This document shows, one piece after another, positions 34,102 to 43,474 of a stretch of 64,000 bases of DNA. This stretch comes from Streptomyces sparsogenes (lineage in GTDB: Bacteria; Actinomycetota; Actinomycetes; Streptomycetales; Streptomycetaceae), in the NCBI RefSeq assembly GCF_001704635.1, contig NZ_MAXF01000023.1:1-64000 (forward strand), written 5' to 3'. A program made the position numbers and the translations under genes. How positions within the stretch are numbered: the stretch's first letter is position 1; every line of letters starts with the position of its first letter. The notes under the pieces were generated by a model. That model was not told where the DNA came from. It did no database searches and saw nothing but the letters and a program-made list of their open reading frames with translations.

Positions 34102-35214
34102 ATGATCATGCGCAAGGCCAGAGCGGTACGAGCACTGGCGGCTCTCGCCGCCCTGCTCACGCTCTCGCTCACCGCCACCGCCTGCGGCCAGGAGGCGGTC
34201 GGCGGCAGCCGCTACAAAGGCGGCAACAGCAACACGATCGGCATCGCGATGCCGGTCAAGACCTCCGAGCGGTGGATCGCCGACGGCAAGAACATGGTCA
34301 AGCAGTTCCAGGCGGCGGGCTACAAGACGGACCTCCAGTACGGCGAGGACGACGTCCGCACCCAGGTGGCGCAGCTCGAGAACATGATCACCAAGCAGTA
34401 CAAGCTGTTGGTGATCGCGCCCATCGACGGAACCGCGCTGACCGATGTGCTCCAGAGCGCCCATGACGCCAACATCCCGGTGATCTCCTACGACCGGCTG
34501 ATCCTGGGTTCGAAGTACGTCGACTACTACGCGACCTTCGACAACTTCAAGGTCGGCGTGCTCCAGGCCTCGTACCTCGTCAAAAAGCTCGGACTGACCG
34601 AGGGCAAGAAGGGCCCGTTCAACATCGAGCTGTTCGCCGGTTCGTCGGACGACAACAACACCCGGTACTTCTTCAACGGCGCGATGAGCGTGCTCAAGCC
34701 GTACCTCGCCGACGGGCGGCTCGTCGTCCGCAGCGGCCAGACGAAGCTCAACCAGCTGTACACGGAGAAGTGGAGCGGTAAGGCCGCCCAGGACCGCATG
34801 GAGAACCTGCTCAACAAGGCGTACAGCAACGCTGACGTCAACGCCGTGCTCTCGCCGTACGACGGCATGTCCATGGGCATCCTGTCCGCGCTCCAGGGCG
34901 TCGGCTACGGCACGAAGTCCAAGCCCTACCCGTTCGTGTCCGGCCAGGACGCCGAGCTGCCCTCCATCAAGTCCATCATCCGCGGCGAGCAGACCCAGAC
35001 CGTCTACAAGGACACCCGTAAGCTCGCCAAGGCCACCGTCCAGATGGCCACCGCGAAGCTGGACGGCGGCAAGCCCCAGGTCAACGACACCAAGTCGTAC
35101 AACAACGGCAAGAAGGTCGTGCCGGCCTATCTGCTCAACCCGGTCAGCATCGACAAGTCCAACACCCAGCTCCTGGTGAAAGAGGGCTACTACACCGCCG
35201 GCCAGCTGAAGTAG
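34102..35214 (+). CDS. Sugar-binding lipoprotein of a CUT2 ABC importer (ChvE/XylF type)
   Basis: A 370-residue lipoprotein: signal [19 protein letters not shown] and lipobox TATAC (Cys about 29). The two-lobed periplasmic-binding fold is recognisable from [60 protein letters not shown] and [13 protein letters not shown]. This is the ChvE/multiple sugar and xylose/arabinose/galactose type. It feeds the ATPase and permease encoded directly downstream. Likely ligands are D-galactose, L-arabinose, D-xylose or D-glucose. Confidence 0.93.
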   Translation: MIMRKARAVRALAALAALLTLSLTATACGQEAVGGSRYKGGNSNTIGIAMPVKTSERWIADGKNMVKQFQAAGYKTDLQYGEDDVRTQVAQLENMITKQYKLLVIAPIDGTALTDVLQSAHDANIPVISYDRLILGSKYVDYYATFDNFKVGVLQASYLVKKLGLTEGKKGPFNIELFAGSSDDNNTRYFFNGAMSVLKPYLADGRLVVRSGQTKLNQLYTEKWSGKAAQDRMENLLNKAYSNADVNAVLSPYDGMSMGILSALQGVGYGTKSKPYPFVSGQDAELPSIKSIIRGEQTQTVYKDTRKLAKATVQMATAKLDGGKPQVNDTKSYNNGKKVVPAYLLNPVSIDKSNTQLLVKEGYYTAGQLK

Positions 35215-35231
35215 GGATGGAGGCCGGGAAC

Positions 35232-36794
35232 ATGAATCACATTCTCGAGATGCGCTCCATCACCAAGACCTTCCCCGGGGTCAAGGCGCTGTCCGACGTC
35301 AACCTCCGCGTCCGCGAGGGCGAGATCCACGCCATCTGCGGGGAGAACGGCGCCGGGAAGTCGACCCTGATGAAGGTGCTCAGCGGGGTCTACGCGCATG
35401 GCACCTACGACGGGGAGATCCATTTCCAGGGGGAGGTGTGCGCGTTCAAGGACATCAAGGCCAGCGAGCAGCGCGGCATCGTCATCATCCACCAGGAACT
35501 GGCCCTGATCCCGTACCTGTCCATCGCCGAGAACATCTTCCTGGGCAACGAACACGCCAAGGGCGGCCTGATCAGCTGGAACGAGACCCTCAAGCACGCC
35601 AAGGCGCTGCTCAAGCGGGTGGGGCTGACGGAGTCACCGCAGACGCGGGTCGCCGACATCGGGGTCGGCAAGCAGCAGCTCGTGGAGATCGCCAAGGCGC
35701 TCTCCAAGGAGGTGAAGCTGCTGATCCTGGACGAGCCGACCGCGGCGCTCAACGACGAGGACAGCGGCAAACTCCTCGATCTGCTGCTGGAGTTCAAGGC
35801 CCAGGGCATCTCCTGCATCATCATCTCGCACAAGCTGAACGAGATCCGCAGGGTCGCCGACTCCGTCACCATCCTGCGCGACGGCCAGACCATCGAGACC
35901 ATGGTCGTCCGCGAGACGCCGGAGTCACAGCCGCAGGTCTCCGAGGACCGCATCATCCGCGGGATGGTCGGCCGGGACCTCGACCACCGCTTCCCCGAGC
36001 GCACCCGGTACGAGGGCGACGACGCCTCCGAGGTGGCCATGGCCATCGAGGACTGGACCGTACGCCACCCCATCGACCAGCAGCGCAACGTCGTGGACGG
36101 GGTGTCGCTGAACGTGCGGCGCGGCGAGATCGTGGGCATCGCGGGCCTCATGGGCGCGGGCCGCACGGAGCTGGCGATGAGCGTCTTCGGGCGCGCCTAC
36201 GGCCGGTACGTGGGCGGCCGCGTCTACCGCGACGGCAAGGAGGTCCGTACCCGCACCGTCCCCGAGGCGATCGAGCACGGCATCGCCTACGTCACCGAGG
36301 ACCGCAAGCACTACGGGCTCAACCTCGAGGACACCATCGCCCGCAACATCACCCTCTCCTCGCTGGCCAAGGTGGCGCGCCGCGGCGTGGTCAACGAGCA
36401 CGAGGAGTCGCGGGTGGCCGAGCGGTTCCGCAAGACGATGAACATCAAGGCCCCCACGGTCTTCGAGCACGTGGGCAAGCTCAGCGGCGGCAACCAGCAG
36501 AAGGTCGTCCTGAGCAAGTGGATCCATGTGGGTCCCGAGGTGCTGATCCTCGACGAGCCCACCCGTGGCATCGACGTCGGGGCCAAGTACGAGATCTACA
36601 CGGTCATCAACGAACTGGCGGCCCAGGGCAAGGCCGTCGTCTTCATCTCCTCGGAGCTGGGCGAGTTGCTGGGGATGTGCGACCGGATCTACACGATGGC
36701 GGCTGGGCGGCTGACCGGGGAGGTCCCGCGGGCCGAGGCGACTCAGGAGGTTCTGATGCGCCACATGACCAGGGACAGAGGAGACGAACGATGA
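35232..36794 (+). CDS. gguA: CUT2 ABC importer ATPase, double ATP-binding domain (GguA/MmsA-like)
   Basis: A 520-residue cytoplasmic ATPase with two ABC domains. Domain 1 has GENGAGKST, the signature region [13 protein letters not shown] and [11 protein letters not shown]; domain 2 has [24 protein letters not shown] and [13 protein letters not shown]. This double-domain form is diagnostic for CUT2 pentose/hexose importers. A downstream ATG at 35232 with GGAGG at 8 bases is chosen over ATG 35217. The stop overlaps the permease start (ATGA). The symbol reflects resemblance to GguA of the ChvE system. Confidence 0.93.
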   Translation: MNHILEMRSITKTFPGVKALSDVNLRVREGEIHAICGENGAGKSTLMKVLSGVYAHGTYDGEIHFQGEVCAFKDIKASEQRGIVIIHQELALIPYLSIAENIFLGNEHAKGGLISWNETLKHAKALLKRVGLTESPQTRVADIGVGKQQLVEIAKALSKEVKLLILDEPTAALNDEDSGKLLDLLLEFKAQGISCIIISHKLNEIRRVADSVTILRDGQTIETMVVRETPESQPQVSEDRIIRGMVGRDLDHRFPERTRYEGDDASEVAMAIEDWTVRHPIDQQRNVVDGVSLNVRRGEIVGIAGLMGAGRTELAMSVFGRAYGRYVGGRVYRDGKEVRTRTVPEAIEHGIAYVTEDRKHYGLNLEDTIARNITLSSLAKVARRGVVNEHEESRVAERFRKTMNIKAPTVFEHVGKLSGGNQQKVVLSKWIHVGPEVLILDEPTRGIDVGAKYEIYTVINELAAQGKAVVFISSELGELLGMCDRIYTMAAGRLTGEVPRAEATQEVLMRHMTRDRGDER

Positions 36795-38023
36795 GCACGG
36801 CGACCCAGGACACCAAGAACCCGGCACCACCACCGGCCGACGGCGCCCCGGGCATCGGGACGCTGCTGGTGCAGAGCCTGCGGGGCAATGTGCGCCAGTA
36901 CGGGATGCTGGTGGCGCTCGCGCTGATCATCGTCATCTTCCAGATATGGTCCGACGACATCCTGCTGCGGCCGCTCAACGTCACCAACCTGGTGCAGCAG
37001 AACGGCTACATCCTGATCCTCGCGATCGGCATGATGATCGTGATCATCGCCGGTCATATCGATCTGTCGGTCGGATCGCTGGTCGCGTTCGTCGGCGCCT
37101 TCGCGGGCGTGCTGATGGTCAACCACGATGTGCCGTGGCCACTCGCGGTCGTCCTCTGTCTGCTGGTCGGCGCGGTGGCCGGGGCGTGGCAGGGCTTCTG
37201 GATCGCCTACGTCGGGATCCCGTCGTTCATCGTCACCCTGGCCGGGATGCTGGTGTTCCGCGGCGGCACCCAGATCCTGCTGGACGGGCAGTCCCTGTCG
37301 CCCTTCCCGGAGGGCTTCCGGAAGATGAGCATCGGCTTCATCCCGGAGATGGGCCCGTACACGCAGTACCACAACCCCACCATGGTCATCGGCCTCGCGG
37401 TGTGCGCGGCGGCCGTCTGGCAGGAGTGGCGCGGCCGGCAGCAGCGTGCGGCGTACGAGCTGGACGTGATGCCGCTCAGCCTGTTCTACGCCAAGTGCGC
37501 CGCGATCGTGGCCGCGGTGATGGCCTTCGCCATGACCCTCGCCAGTTGGCACGGCGCACCGGTGGGCCTGCTGATCCTCGCGGGCCTCCTGGTGATCTTC
37601 AGCTTCGTGATGCGCAACACCGTGGTCGGACGGCATGTGTACGCCCTCGGCGGCAACCAGCCGGCGGCCAAGCTGTCGGGTGTCCGCGACAAGCGCGTCA
37701 CCTTCATGGTGTTCGTCAACATGGGCCTGCTGGCCGCGCTCGCCGGCCTCGTCTTCACCGCCCGACTGGGCTCCGCCACCCCCAGCGCGGGCCTCAACTT
37801 CGAGCTGGAGGCCATCGCCGCCGCCTTCATCGGCGGCGCCTCGGCCAGCGGCGGCGTCGGCACCGTGCTCGGCGCGATCATCGGTGGTCTGGTGCTCGGC
37901 GTGCTCAACAACGGCATGTCCCTGGTGGGCATCGGCACCGAGTACCAGCAGGTGATCAAGGGCCTGGTGCTGCTGGCGGCGGTGGGCTTCGACATCTGGA
38001 ACAAGCGCAGGGTCGGTTCGTAA
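36791..38023 (+). CDS. gguB: CUT2 ABC importer permease (GguB-like)
   Basis: A 410-residue integral membrane protein with about ten or more hydrophobic helices. The family signature [20 protein letters not shown] is at about 98-117, and [20 protein letters not shown] near residue 355. A longer central loop (about 215-240, [16 protein letters not shown]) distinguishes the GguB/XylH group from ribose permeases. ATG 36791 overlaps the ATPase stop. It completes a binding protein-ATPase-permease set. Confidence 0.94.
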   Translation: MSTATQDTKNPAPPPADGAPGIGTLLVQSLRGNVRQYGMLVALALIIVIFQIWSDDILLRPLNVTNLVQQNGYILILAIGMMIVIIAGHIDLSVGSLVAFVGAFAGVLMVNHDVPWPLAVVLCLLVGAVAGAWQGFWIAYVGIPSFIVTLAGMLVFRGGTQILLDGQSLSPFPEGFRKMSIGFIPEMGPYTQYHNPTMVIGLAVCAAAVWQEWRGRQQRAAYELDVMPLSLFYAKCAAIVAAVMAFAMTLASWHGAPVGLLILAGLLVIFSFVMRNTVVGRHVYALGGNQPAAKLSGVRDKRVTFMVFVNMGLLAALAGLVFTARLGSATPSAGLNFELEAIAAAFIGGASASGGVGTVLGAIIGGLVLGVLNNGMSLVGIGTEYQQVIKGLVLLAAVGFDIWNKRRVGS

Positions 38024-38065
38024 GTCCGTCTCCCACCACCCCCGATGGAACCGATGGAGCCGCAC

Positions 38066-39226
38066 ATGACCACGAGCAGACGCACACTGATGACGGCGGC
38101 AGCGGCCGCCGGACTGGCGGCCACGGCCGTCGCCACCGGCACGGGCACGGCTTACGCGAAGGACGGCGGACGCGCGGTGAAGGAACACTTCGGAACGCTG
38201 GCCGACGGCACCAAGGTCGACCGCTGGACGATTCGGAACGGCCGCACCCGGCTGTCCGTCCTCAGCTACGGCGGCATCGTCCAGTCCCTGGAGATCCCCG
38301 ACCGCCACGGCCACCTCGCCAACGTCTCCCTGGGCTTCGCCGACCTCGACTCGTACGTCGCCGGCAGCCCGTACTTCGGCGCCCTGATCGGCCGCTACGG
38401 CAACCGCATCGCGAACGGCAGGTTCACCCTCGACGGCCACGCCTACCAACTCCCCGTCAACGACGGCCCCAACAGCCTCCACGGCGGCGACAAGGGCTTC
38501 GACAAGCGGGTCTGGTCAGTCGAGCCCTTCGAGCGCGCCGGCAACGTCGGCCTCACCCTGCGCCGGGTCAGCCCCGACGGCGAGATGGGCTACCCCGGCA
38601 AGCTCACCGTGCGCGTCGACTACACCCTCACCCCGACGGGCGACTTCCGCATCGACTACGAGGCCACGACCGACAAGGCCACCGTCGTCAACCTCACCAA
38701 CCACACCTACTACAACCTGGGAGGGGAGGGCACCGGCTCCGTCTACGACCACCGGCTGGAGATCGCCGCCTCCCGCTACACCCCCGTCAACAAGACCCTC
38801 ATCCCGACCGGCGAGCTTGCCAAGGTGGCCGGCACCCCCTTCGACTTCCGCCGTCCGAAGGCCATCGGCCGGGACATCCGCGAGGCGCACCAGCAGGTGC
38901 TCTACGGGCAGGGGTTCGACCACAACTTCGTCCTCGACAAGGGCATCACGAGCCGTCCCGAGCACATCGCGACGGTCGGCGACCCGGAGTCCGGACGAGT
39001 GATGCGGATCGCCACGACGGAGCCGGGTGTGCAGTTCTACTCCGGCAACTTCCTGGTGGGAACGCTGGCGGGCACCTCGGGGAAGGTCTACCGGCAGGGC
39101 GACGGCTTCTGCCTGGAGACCCAGCACTTCCCCGACTCCCCGAACCAGCCCGGCTTCCCGTCCACGGTGCTGCGGCCGGGGCAGACCTACCGGTCGACGA
39201 CGGTGCACTCGTTCTCGACGCGCTGA
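38066..39226 (+). CDS. Exported aldose 1-epimerase (galactose mutarotase family)
   Basis: A 386-residue enzyme interconverting alpha and beta anomers of aldoses. A Tat-like signal (SRRTLMTAAAAAGLAATAVA) shows export. The beta-sandwich has substrate residues in GRYGNRI and NSLHGG, catalytic His in NLTNHTYYNLG and catalytic Glu in CLETQHFPDSP. ATG 38066 with GGAG upstream is used, since ATG 38045 would displace the signal. It follows the permease by 42 bases and is likely the last gene of the CUT2 operon, mutarotating sugars outside the membrane before import. Confidence 0.9.
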   Translation: MTTSRRTLMTAAAAAGLAATAVATGTGTAYAKDGGRAVKEHFGTLADGTKVDRWTIRNGRTRLSVLSYGGIVQSLEIPDRHGHLANVSLGFADLDSYVAGSPYFGALIGRYGNRIANGRFTLDGHAYQLPVNDGPNSLHGGDKGFDKRVWSVEPFERAGNVGLTLRRVSPDGEMGYPGKLTVRVDYTLTPTGDFRIDYEATTDKATVVNLTNHTYYNLGGEGTGSVYDHRLEIAASRYTPVNKTLIPTGELAKVAGTPFDFRRPKAIGRDIREAHQQVLYGQGFDHNFVLDKGITSRPEHIATVGDPESGRVMRIATTEPGVQFYSGNFLVGTLAGTSGKVYRQGDGFCLETQHFPDSPNQPGFPSTVLRPGQTYRSTTVHSFSTR

Positions 39227-39238
39227 GCACGTCTTTCG

Positions 39239-39286
39239 CTCCCTCCCACCCCGCGCGACGGCTTCGCAGCGCGGGGCGGGAGGGAG
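39239..39286 (+). terminator. Terminator of the CUT2 sugar operon
   Basis: An 18-bp stem (39239-39256 with 39269-39286) with one mismatch and a 12-base loop, 12 bases after the epimerase stop; it can also serve the convergent DUF397 gene. Confidence 0.82.
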
Positions 39287-39303
39287 TTCGCGTTGGATCG
39301 TGG

Positions 39304-39513
39304 TCAGGCGGCGGGGAACTCCCCGCCCTTGACGGCGGCGACGAACGACGACCAGGCGGACGACTCGAAGACGAGCGCCGGGCCGTGCGGCTCCTTGCTG
39401 TCACGGACGGGGACTATGCCGCGCGAGGCGACGAGGTTGGCGGCGACCTCGACGCAGGCGCCGCCGTTGGAGCTGTAGGAGGACTTGAACCAGCGGGGGG
39501 AATCGGTCGTCAC
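39304..39513 (-). CDS. DUF397 protein
   Basis: A 69-residue protein of the streptomycete DUF397 family (WFKSSYSSNGGACVEVAAN, RDSKEPHGPALVF, WSSFVAAVKGGEF). Members are almost always next to a Scr1/WhiJ-like regulator and act as its small partner; both are proposed to work in developmental control or antitoxin-like pairs. GTG 39513 overlaps the regulator stop (GTGA), so the two are coupled. Confidence 0.92.
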   Translation of the reverse strand: MTTDSPRWFKSSYSSNGGACVEVAANLVASRGIVPVRDSKEPHGPALVFESSAWSSFVAAVKGGEFPAA

Positions 39514-40349
39514 GGGGTGCCCTTTCGTACCTGCTCGATCATGGCCACGGATTCTGTTTGCGACAGGGCTTCGGCCTGCAACTGATGGTAGGCCGACAAC
39601 GTGGCCTGAACGTAGGTGGATTCGCGGTCCAGGTATCCCCGGGCCTGTGACTCCGCATACGCCATCATGGACCAATCCGACATCGTCAGCAGGTAGACGG
39701 GCAAGTTGAACGGTCGTCGCTCGCCTATGCCGTATGGAGCAACCTGAAGATGGGTGTTCGGCAACGCAGCGACCTCCACGAGGTGTTGGAGCTGCTCGTT
39801 CATGACCTCGGCGCCGCCGACTGGACGTCGGATGCAACTCTCGTCCATCACCACGAGCATCGTGGGCGGCCGGGACCGTACGACTGCCGCCTGCCGCTCC
39901 GCCAGAACCGCGACTCGTTCATCTGCTTGTTCGGGCGTGATGGTGCCCCGGCGTACATCACCATCTGCCAGCGCCCTTGCGTACGCGGGTGTCTGAAGCA
40001 AGCCGGGAATGATCCCAACCTCAAACACCCGGATCTCCACTGCCTGGGCCTCGTACCCGACGTACTCCGGGAAGCCCTCCAGCAGACTGCCGTTCCGTAG
40101 CTCCCCCCAGGCGCGCTCGAACGAGTCCGAGGTCCCGGTGAGCCCGAGGGCCGTGTCCGCACACCGCGAGAACCGGCGCGTTGGCGGTTTGCAGCCTGTT
40201 TCGACCGCCGAAACATGCCTCCCTGAGTAGCCCATCCGCTCACCCAACTGGTCCTGAGTCCAGTCGCGCGCTTCCCGCTTGCTGCGTAAACGCGCACCGT
40301 AGGCCGCTTGGGGGGAGGCGTCCGGGTTCAACTCCTTCAGGTTTACCAA
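39510..40349 (-). CDS. WhiJ/Scr1-like XRE regulator (DUF5753)
   Basis: A 279-residue regulator. An XRE helix-turn-helix (AYGARLRSKREARDWTQDQL, then GYSGRHVSAVETG) occupies about residues 14-70; the DUF5753 effector domain follows from about 95 (VFEVGIIPGLLQTPAYARAL, PTMLVVMDESCIRRPVGG, PYGIGERRPFNLPVYLLTM). I chose TTG 40349, which has GGAGG at 5-6 bases. The divergent promoter region holds a GTAGTG-GAAA-CACTAC palindrome likely bound by it. DUF397 overlaps its stop. Confidence 0.9.
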   Translation of the reverse strand: MVNLKELNPDASPQAAYGARLRSKREARDWTQDQLGERMGYSGRHVSAVETGCKPPTRRFSRCADTALGLTGTSDSFERAWGELRNGSLLEGFPEYVGYEAQAVEIRVFEVGIIPGLLQTPAYARALADGDVRRGTITPEQADERVAVLAERQAAVVRSRPPTMLVVMDESCIRRPVGGAEVMNEQLQHLVEVAALPNTHLQVAPYGIGERRPFNLPVYLLTMSDWSMMAYAESQARGYLDRESTYVQATLSAYHQLQAEALSQTESVAMIEQVRKGTP

Positions 40350-40411
40350 TGTGTCCTCCGTGCCTGGAACGTTGAAGACACCCCGCCTGTAGACCACGCT
40401 GGGCGCTCCCA

Positions 40412-40427
40412 GTAGTGGAAACACTAC
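40412..40427. promoter_or_regulatory. Candidate operator of the WhiJ-like regulator
   Basis: GTAGTG-GAAA-CACTAC, a perfect 6-bp inverted repeat with a 4-base centre, lies between the regulator start (40349) and the divergent small genes (first start 40443). CTGGG-CGCT-CCCAG (40399-40412) sits next to it. Confidence 0.55.
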
Positions 40428-40442
40428 GGAGAGGAGTGATCG

Positions 40443-40595
40443 GTGGCAGGCGAAACCACAAATCCGCCAGGACAGGTCGACGAACAACAGGGGCCGCAGG
40501 GCAACGACGACCGGCCGACCCTGGAGGAACTGCGGCAGCAGTCGGTGGCACTGGGCGAACAGATCGCTCAGCATCTGGCGCGGGGAGCGAAGTGA
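40443..40595 (+). CDS. Small hypothetical protein (50 aa) in the WhiJ-like locus
   Basis: A 50-codon gene starting GTG 40443 with GGAGAGGAG 6 bases upstream, one of the best ribosome sites in the region. The product begins AGETTNPPGQVDEQQGPQ and ends in a helix (RPTLEELRQQSVALGEQIAQ) with hydrophobic heptad spacing, so a short coiled coil is likely. Its stop overlaps the next start (GTGA). Small genes of this sort are common beside WhiJ/DUF397 pairs. It is divergent from the regulator and probably under its control. Confidence 0.75.
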   Translation: MAGETTNPPGQVDEQQGPQGNDDRPTLEELRQQSVALGEQIAQHLARGAK

Positions 40596-40846
40596 CCCGC
40601 GCTCACTGGACCAAGGTCCTGCCCAGCCTCGCGGTCGGCATGGTGGTCTATGACCGGCACTACGACATGCCCGCGACCATCGCCGACTTCGACGGCCCGA
40701 TGGTCTGCCTCACCCGCCCCACCGGCCTCGAATGGCGATCGCACTGCGCCTCGGTGCGACCGGCCACCGCGTACGAGCAGCGCCAGCTACGCGCCATCGC
40801 CAAGCTTCACGCCCAGCGCCAACGAGGCAGCGACTCGCCGGAGTGA
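40592..40846 (+). CDS. Small hypothetical protein (84 aa)
   Basis: An 84-residue protein starting GTG 40592, coupled to the 50-residue gene by GTGA. It has beta-rich segments typical of a small SH3-like barrel (LAVGMVVYDRHYDMPATIAD, MVCLTRPTGLEWRSH) and a basic helical tail (AYEQRQLRAIAKLHAQRQR). I recognise similar genes in WhiJ-like loci but not their function. The upstream part of the open frame (from 40415) is in another frame from the small gene and is not used. Confidence 0.75.
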   Translation: MTRAHWTKVLPSLAVGMVVYDRHYDMPATIADFDGPMVCLTRPTGLEWRSHCASVRPATAYEQRQLRAIAKLHAQRQRGSDSPE

Positions 40847-40852
40847 GCCCCC

Positions 40853-41143
40853 ATGGCAGACGGCCCCTGGCACGCCGAATGGACGTTCATGAGCGCATCC
40901 GGCGTCACCACAGGAAGAGCCGACCGCACACGGTATTTCGAGATCCGCTCCGCCATCTTCAAAGCGGCCTCCACATCCCTACGGGACCTGGCCCACGAGG
41001 AAACCGCCGAGCGGGGCGAGCCCTGGAAACTCCTCGTCGCAGTCCTGTACTCCGAGGCGATGCTGTCGGCTGATGAAGTCGGCGAATGGCGGTACGCGAG
41101 TCCGGACGGCTGGGCGACCGTGACGGTTCGCTTCACCCCGTAG
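40853..41143 (+). CDS. Small hypothetical protein (96 aa)
   Basis: A 96-residue soluble protein starting ATG 40853, 6 bases after the previous stop, so the third gene of the small operon. It contains TRYFEIRSAIFKAASTSLRD and a beta-like end WRYASPDGWATVTVRF. No motif or family is recognised. The C-terminus stops 3 bases from the convergent EI24 gene. Confidence 0.7.
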   Translation: MADGPWHAEWTFMSASGVTTGRADRTRYFEIRSAIFKAASTSLRDLAHEETAERGEPWKLLVAVLYSEAMLSADEVGEWRYASPDGWATVTVRFTP

Positions 41144-41146
41144 CCG

Positions 41147-41977
41147 CTACGACTGCGCCCCGGAATAGGGCGCCGCGGGGTAGCCCGGCTGCGAACGGTC
41201 GTCGTCCGCGGTCCCGTCCTCGTCGTCGTCCTCCCGGGCCTCCTCCCCCATCAGGTCCCGCACGAACAGCGTGGCGCCCGCCACCGCCCCCGGCATCAGG
41301 AACACCGCCACCAACGGCAGCAGGAAGGCCAGCGCCAGCGGGACGCCAAAGCCGAGGGTGAACATCCGGCGGCCCTTGAGCAGCCGGCGCCGCTCCTTGA
41401 GGAGCACCCCGCGCCGCAGCAGCGCGATCGACGTCAGTTCTTCGGTGAGGAAGAAGCCCGTGACGCAGAAGGCGAGCACCGGGATCACCGTCTGGCCGAC
41501 CACCGGTACGAAGCCCAGCGCGAAAAACAGCGCGCCCCAGATCGCCGCCCGTATCACCAGCGCGATGGCCTCCCGCAGGCCGATCCACAGCTCGCGCCAC
41601 AGCGACAGCCCGGACTCGGGCGCGGTGCCGGACTCGGAGATGTCGACCTGCTCGGAGAGGGATTCGTAGAAGGGCTGGCCGACCAGCAGCGTGACCGCGG
41701 TGAAGGTGAGGATGGCGAGGAAGAGGCACACACCGACGAAGAGGACGGCGAGCGCGCCGCGGAAGACGTCGACCCACGGCGAGGGCCAGCCGTCGGCGAA
41801 GGGGGTGGCCCACCCGATGAGGTCGTCGGTCCAGAAGAACAGCGCGACGAGCGCCGCCGCGTACCCGACGAGGGTGATGAGCGCGGGAATCATCCCGAAC
41901 CCCCACCACCGTCCGTGCCGGGCGACCCAGCGCTGCCCCTTCACCAGATAGCCGAACCCGGCCGCAAGATCACGCAT
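41147..41977 (-). CDS. EI24-domain membrane protein
   Basis: A 276-residue integral membrane protein with about four to six hydrophobic segments (FGMIPALITLVGYAAALVAL, AVLFVGVCLFLAILTFTAV, AIWGALFFALGFVPVVG, LALAFLLPLVAVFLMPGAV) and the family motif LLVGQPFYESLSEQVD. The EI24/CysZ-like family includes the sulfate transporter CysZ, but actinobacterial members have no settled function. The acidic C-terminal tail is cytoplasmic. ATG 41977 lacks a ribosome site and has TAAGCT about 10 bases upstream, suggesting leaderless translation; earlier in-frame starts up to 42064 are not family-like. Confidence 0.85.
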   Translation of the reverse strand: MRDLAAGFGYLVKGQRWVARHGRWWGFGMIPALITLVGYAAALVALFFWTDDLIGWATPFADGWPSPWVDVFRGALAVLFVGVCLFLAILTFTAVTLLVGQPFYESLSEQVDISESGTAPESGLSLWRELWIGLREAIALVIRAAIWGALFFALGFVPVVGQTVIPVLAFCVTGFFLTEELTSIALLRRGVLLKERRRLLKGRRMFTLGFGVPLALAFLLPLVAVFLMPGAVAGATLFVRDLMGEEAREDDDEDGTADDDRSQPGYPAAPYSGAQS

Positions 41978-42053
41978 GGGGCCGTAGCTTACTGGGGCGC
42001 GCCGGCGAGTCCGGCACGTCTCATGTGGGTCCCCTCCCGGGGTTCGCGGAGGG

Positions 42054-42089
42054 CACCGCCCCACCGGATTCGGCTCCGGTGGGGCGGTG
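42054..42089. terminator. Terminator of the pectate lyase gene
   Basis: Perfect 15-bp stem (42054-42068 with 42075-42089) and 6-base loop, 43 bases beyond the pectate lyase stop on the minus strand. Confidence 0.78.
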
Positions 42090-42131
42090 CGGTCGGGTGT
42101 GGGGTGCTTGAGCGCGCAGGTCAGGTGGTGC

Positions 42132-43136
42132 TCAGATCTTTCCTGCCCCCGCCTGGCCCGTCACCGTCGAGACGACCGAGGACGCGGGCTCGGCGGTGTA
42201 CGCGTACGGCGGGTTGGTGAAGCTGCCGACCTGGGAGATCTCGGTGGCCGCGCCGCCGAGGTCGTTGCCCCGCAGCACCGCGTATCCGTCCACGTCGCTG
42301 TCGCGGTTGGTGGTCACCGCGACCTTCGTGTCACGGAACACGTTGTTCTCGACGAGCATCTGCGCGCCCATCCTGGGGTGCACGGCCGTTTCCGCGCCCT
42401 GCACGTAGTTGTCGTAGAAGTGCCCGGTGCCGAACCGCAGGCTCGGGATCCGCGAGTAGACATTGCTGAACCAGTTGTGGTGGTACGTCACCTTCAGATG
42501 GCCGGTGTCCTCACTGGCGTTGTTGTCGCTGTGTCCGACCAGGCTGCCCTTGAAGTGGTTGGCGAACTTGTTCCAGGACACCGTGACGCTGTCGGACGCG
42601 TGGGTGATGTCCAGCAAGCCGTCGTAGTAGTCCTTGTCGTGGTCGCGGTCGGCCGAGAAGGTGTTGTGGTCGATCCACACCTTGGTGGACTTCTGGACGG
42701 TGATCCCGTCCGCGGGAGCGACGGGCTTGCTGATGTTCAGGTTGCGGATGACGACGTTGGTCTTCTCCTTCAGCCGCAGCCCACCGCCGGTGAAGCCGGA
42801 TCCGGAGCCCACGCCCAGGACGGTGGTGTTGGAGCCGATGTCCACCTGCCCGGACAGCGAGATGAGGCCGGACACCTTGACCACCTTCGCGCTGTTGCTC
42901 GCGACGGCGGTCTTGAAGGCGGCCAGGGTGGTGACGGTGGTGGCGGTGGCGTTGCCGCCGCCGGTGGTGCCCGCGCCGTAGCCGATCGGCGAGCTCTCGG
43001 CCGTGACGGCGGCGCCGCCGGACGGCGCGCCGTGGGCGGAGACGGCCGAGACGGTGCCCAGGGTGAGCGCGGCCACGACGCCCGCCGCGAGGGCGGTCAG
43101 GCGGCGCCGGTGGAGGGTGGTGCGCTGGTCGGTCAT
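42132..43136 (-). CDS. Secreted pectate lyase, polysaccharide lyase family 1
   Basis: A 334-residue secreted enzyme cleaving polygalacturonate by beta-elimination. The signal peptide (RRRLTALAAGVVAALTLGTV, ending near SAHGAP) is followed by a right-handed beta-helix with PL1 signatures: VIRNLNIS, VWIDHNTFS, DGLLDITHASDSVTVSWNKF (calcium-site Asp), VTYHHNWFSN and the catalytic-Arg region SRIPSLRFG. ATG 43136 is chosen for the signal peptide, with GAGAGGA upstream. Two LacI-type palindromes lie before it. Its product, unsaturated oligogalacturonate, fits the neighbouring side-chain enzymes. Confidence 0.93.
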   Translation of the reverse strand: MTDQRTTLHRRRLTALAAGVVAALTLGTVSAVSAHGAPSGGAAVTAESSPIGYGAGTTGGGNATATTVTTLAAFKTAVASNSAKVVKVSGLISLSGQVDIGSNTTVLGVGSGSGFTGGGLRLKEKTNVVIRNLNISKPVAPADGITVQKSTKVWIDHNTFSADRDHDKDYYDGLLDITHASDSVTVSWNKFANHFKGSLVGHSDNNASEDTGHLKVTYHHNWFSNVYSRIPSLRFGTGHFYDNYVQGAETAVHPRMGAQMLVENNVFRDTKVAVTTNRDSDVDGYAVLRGNDLGGAATEISQVGSFTNPPYAYTAEPASSVVSTVTGQAGAGKI

Positions 43137-43474
43137 GGGGGGAGTCCTCTCATTCCGAGAAGATCTCCACGCGGGAGGGGAGGCAAGCGCTTGCTGAACA
43201 GCGGCAAGCACGCTGGTCGCTAGGGGCCGGGTGGAGATCGCCAAAGTTGCGGCTCTGACGTGTTCTCTGTGCGTTCGACTCCGCCGACGAGCGGGTGGTC
43301 AGTCCGCGCCGGCAGAGGGCAGCTACCACCCATGAAGCTAGTAAGCGCTTGTAGTGATGTCAACGCCCTGGCGGCGTGTGCTTCCCCCCCGAGCGTTCCA
43401 TGAGGGAGTGCGCCAACGACGCGGCGGCGCCGCCGGAGGTGTGTGCCTGGCCCCGGCGGGGTCAGGCACACGTC
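43137..43474. promoter_or_regulatory. Pectate lyase promoter region with two LacI-type operators (338 bp)
   Basis: No gene seen. GCAAGCGCTTGC (43183-43194) is a perfect 12-base palindrome about 45 bases before the lyase start; TAAGCGCTTGTA, core AAGCGCTT at 43343-43350, lies 160 bases further out. Both have the CG-centred form bound by LacI-family sugar repressors. A third copy is at 54691-54702 near the CUT1 operon. Confidence 0.65.

Noticed and set aside
35438..36790. A long plus-strand frame fused to the GguB-like permease
   Set aside because: It overlaps the ATPase gene in another frame and has no domain; the permease begins at 36791 with an ATGA overlap.
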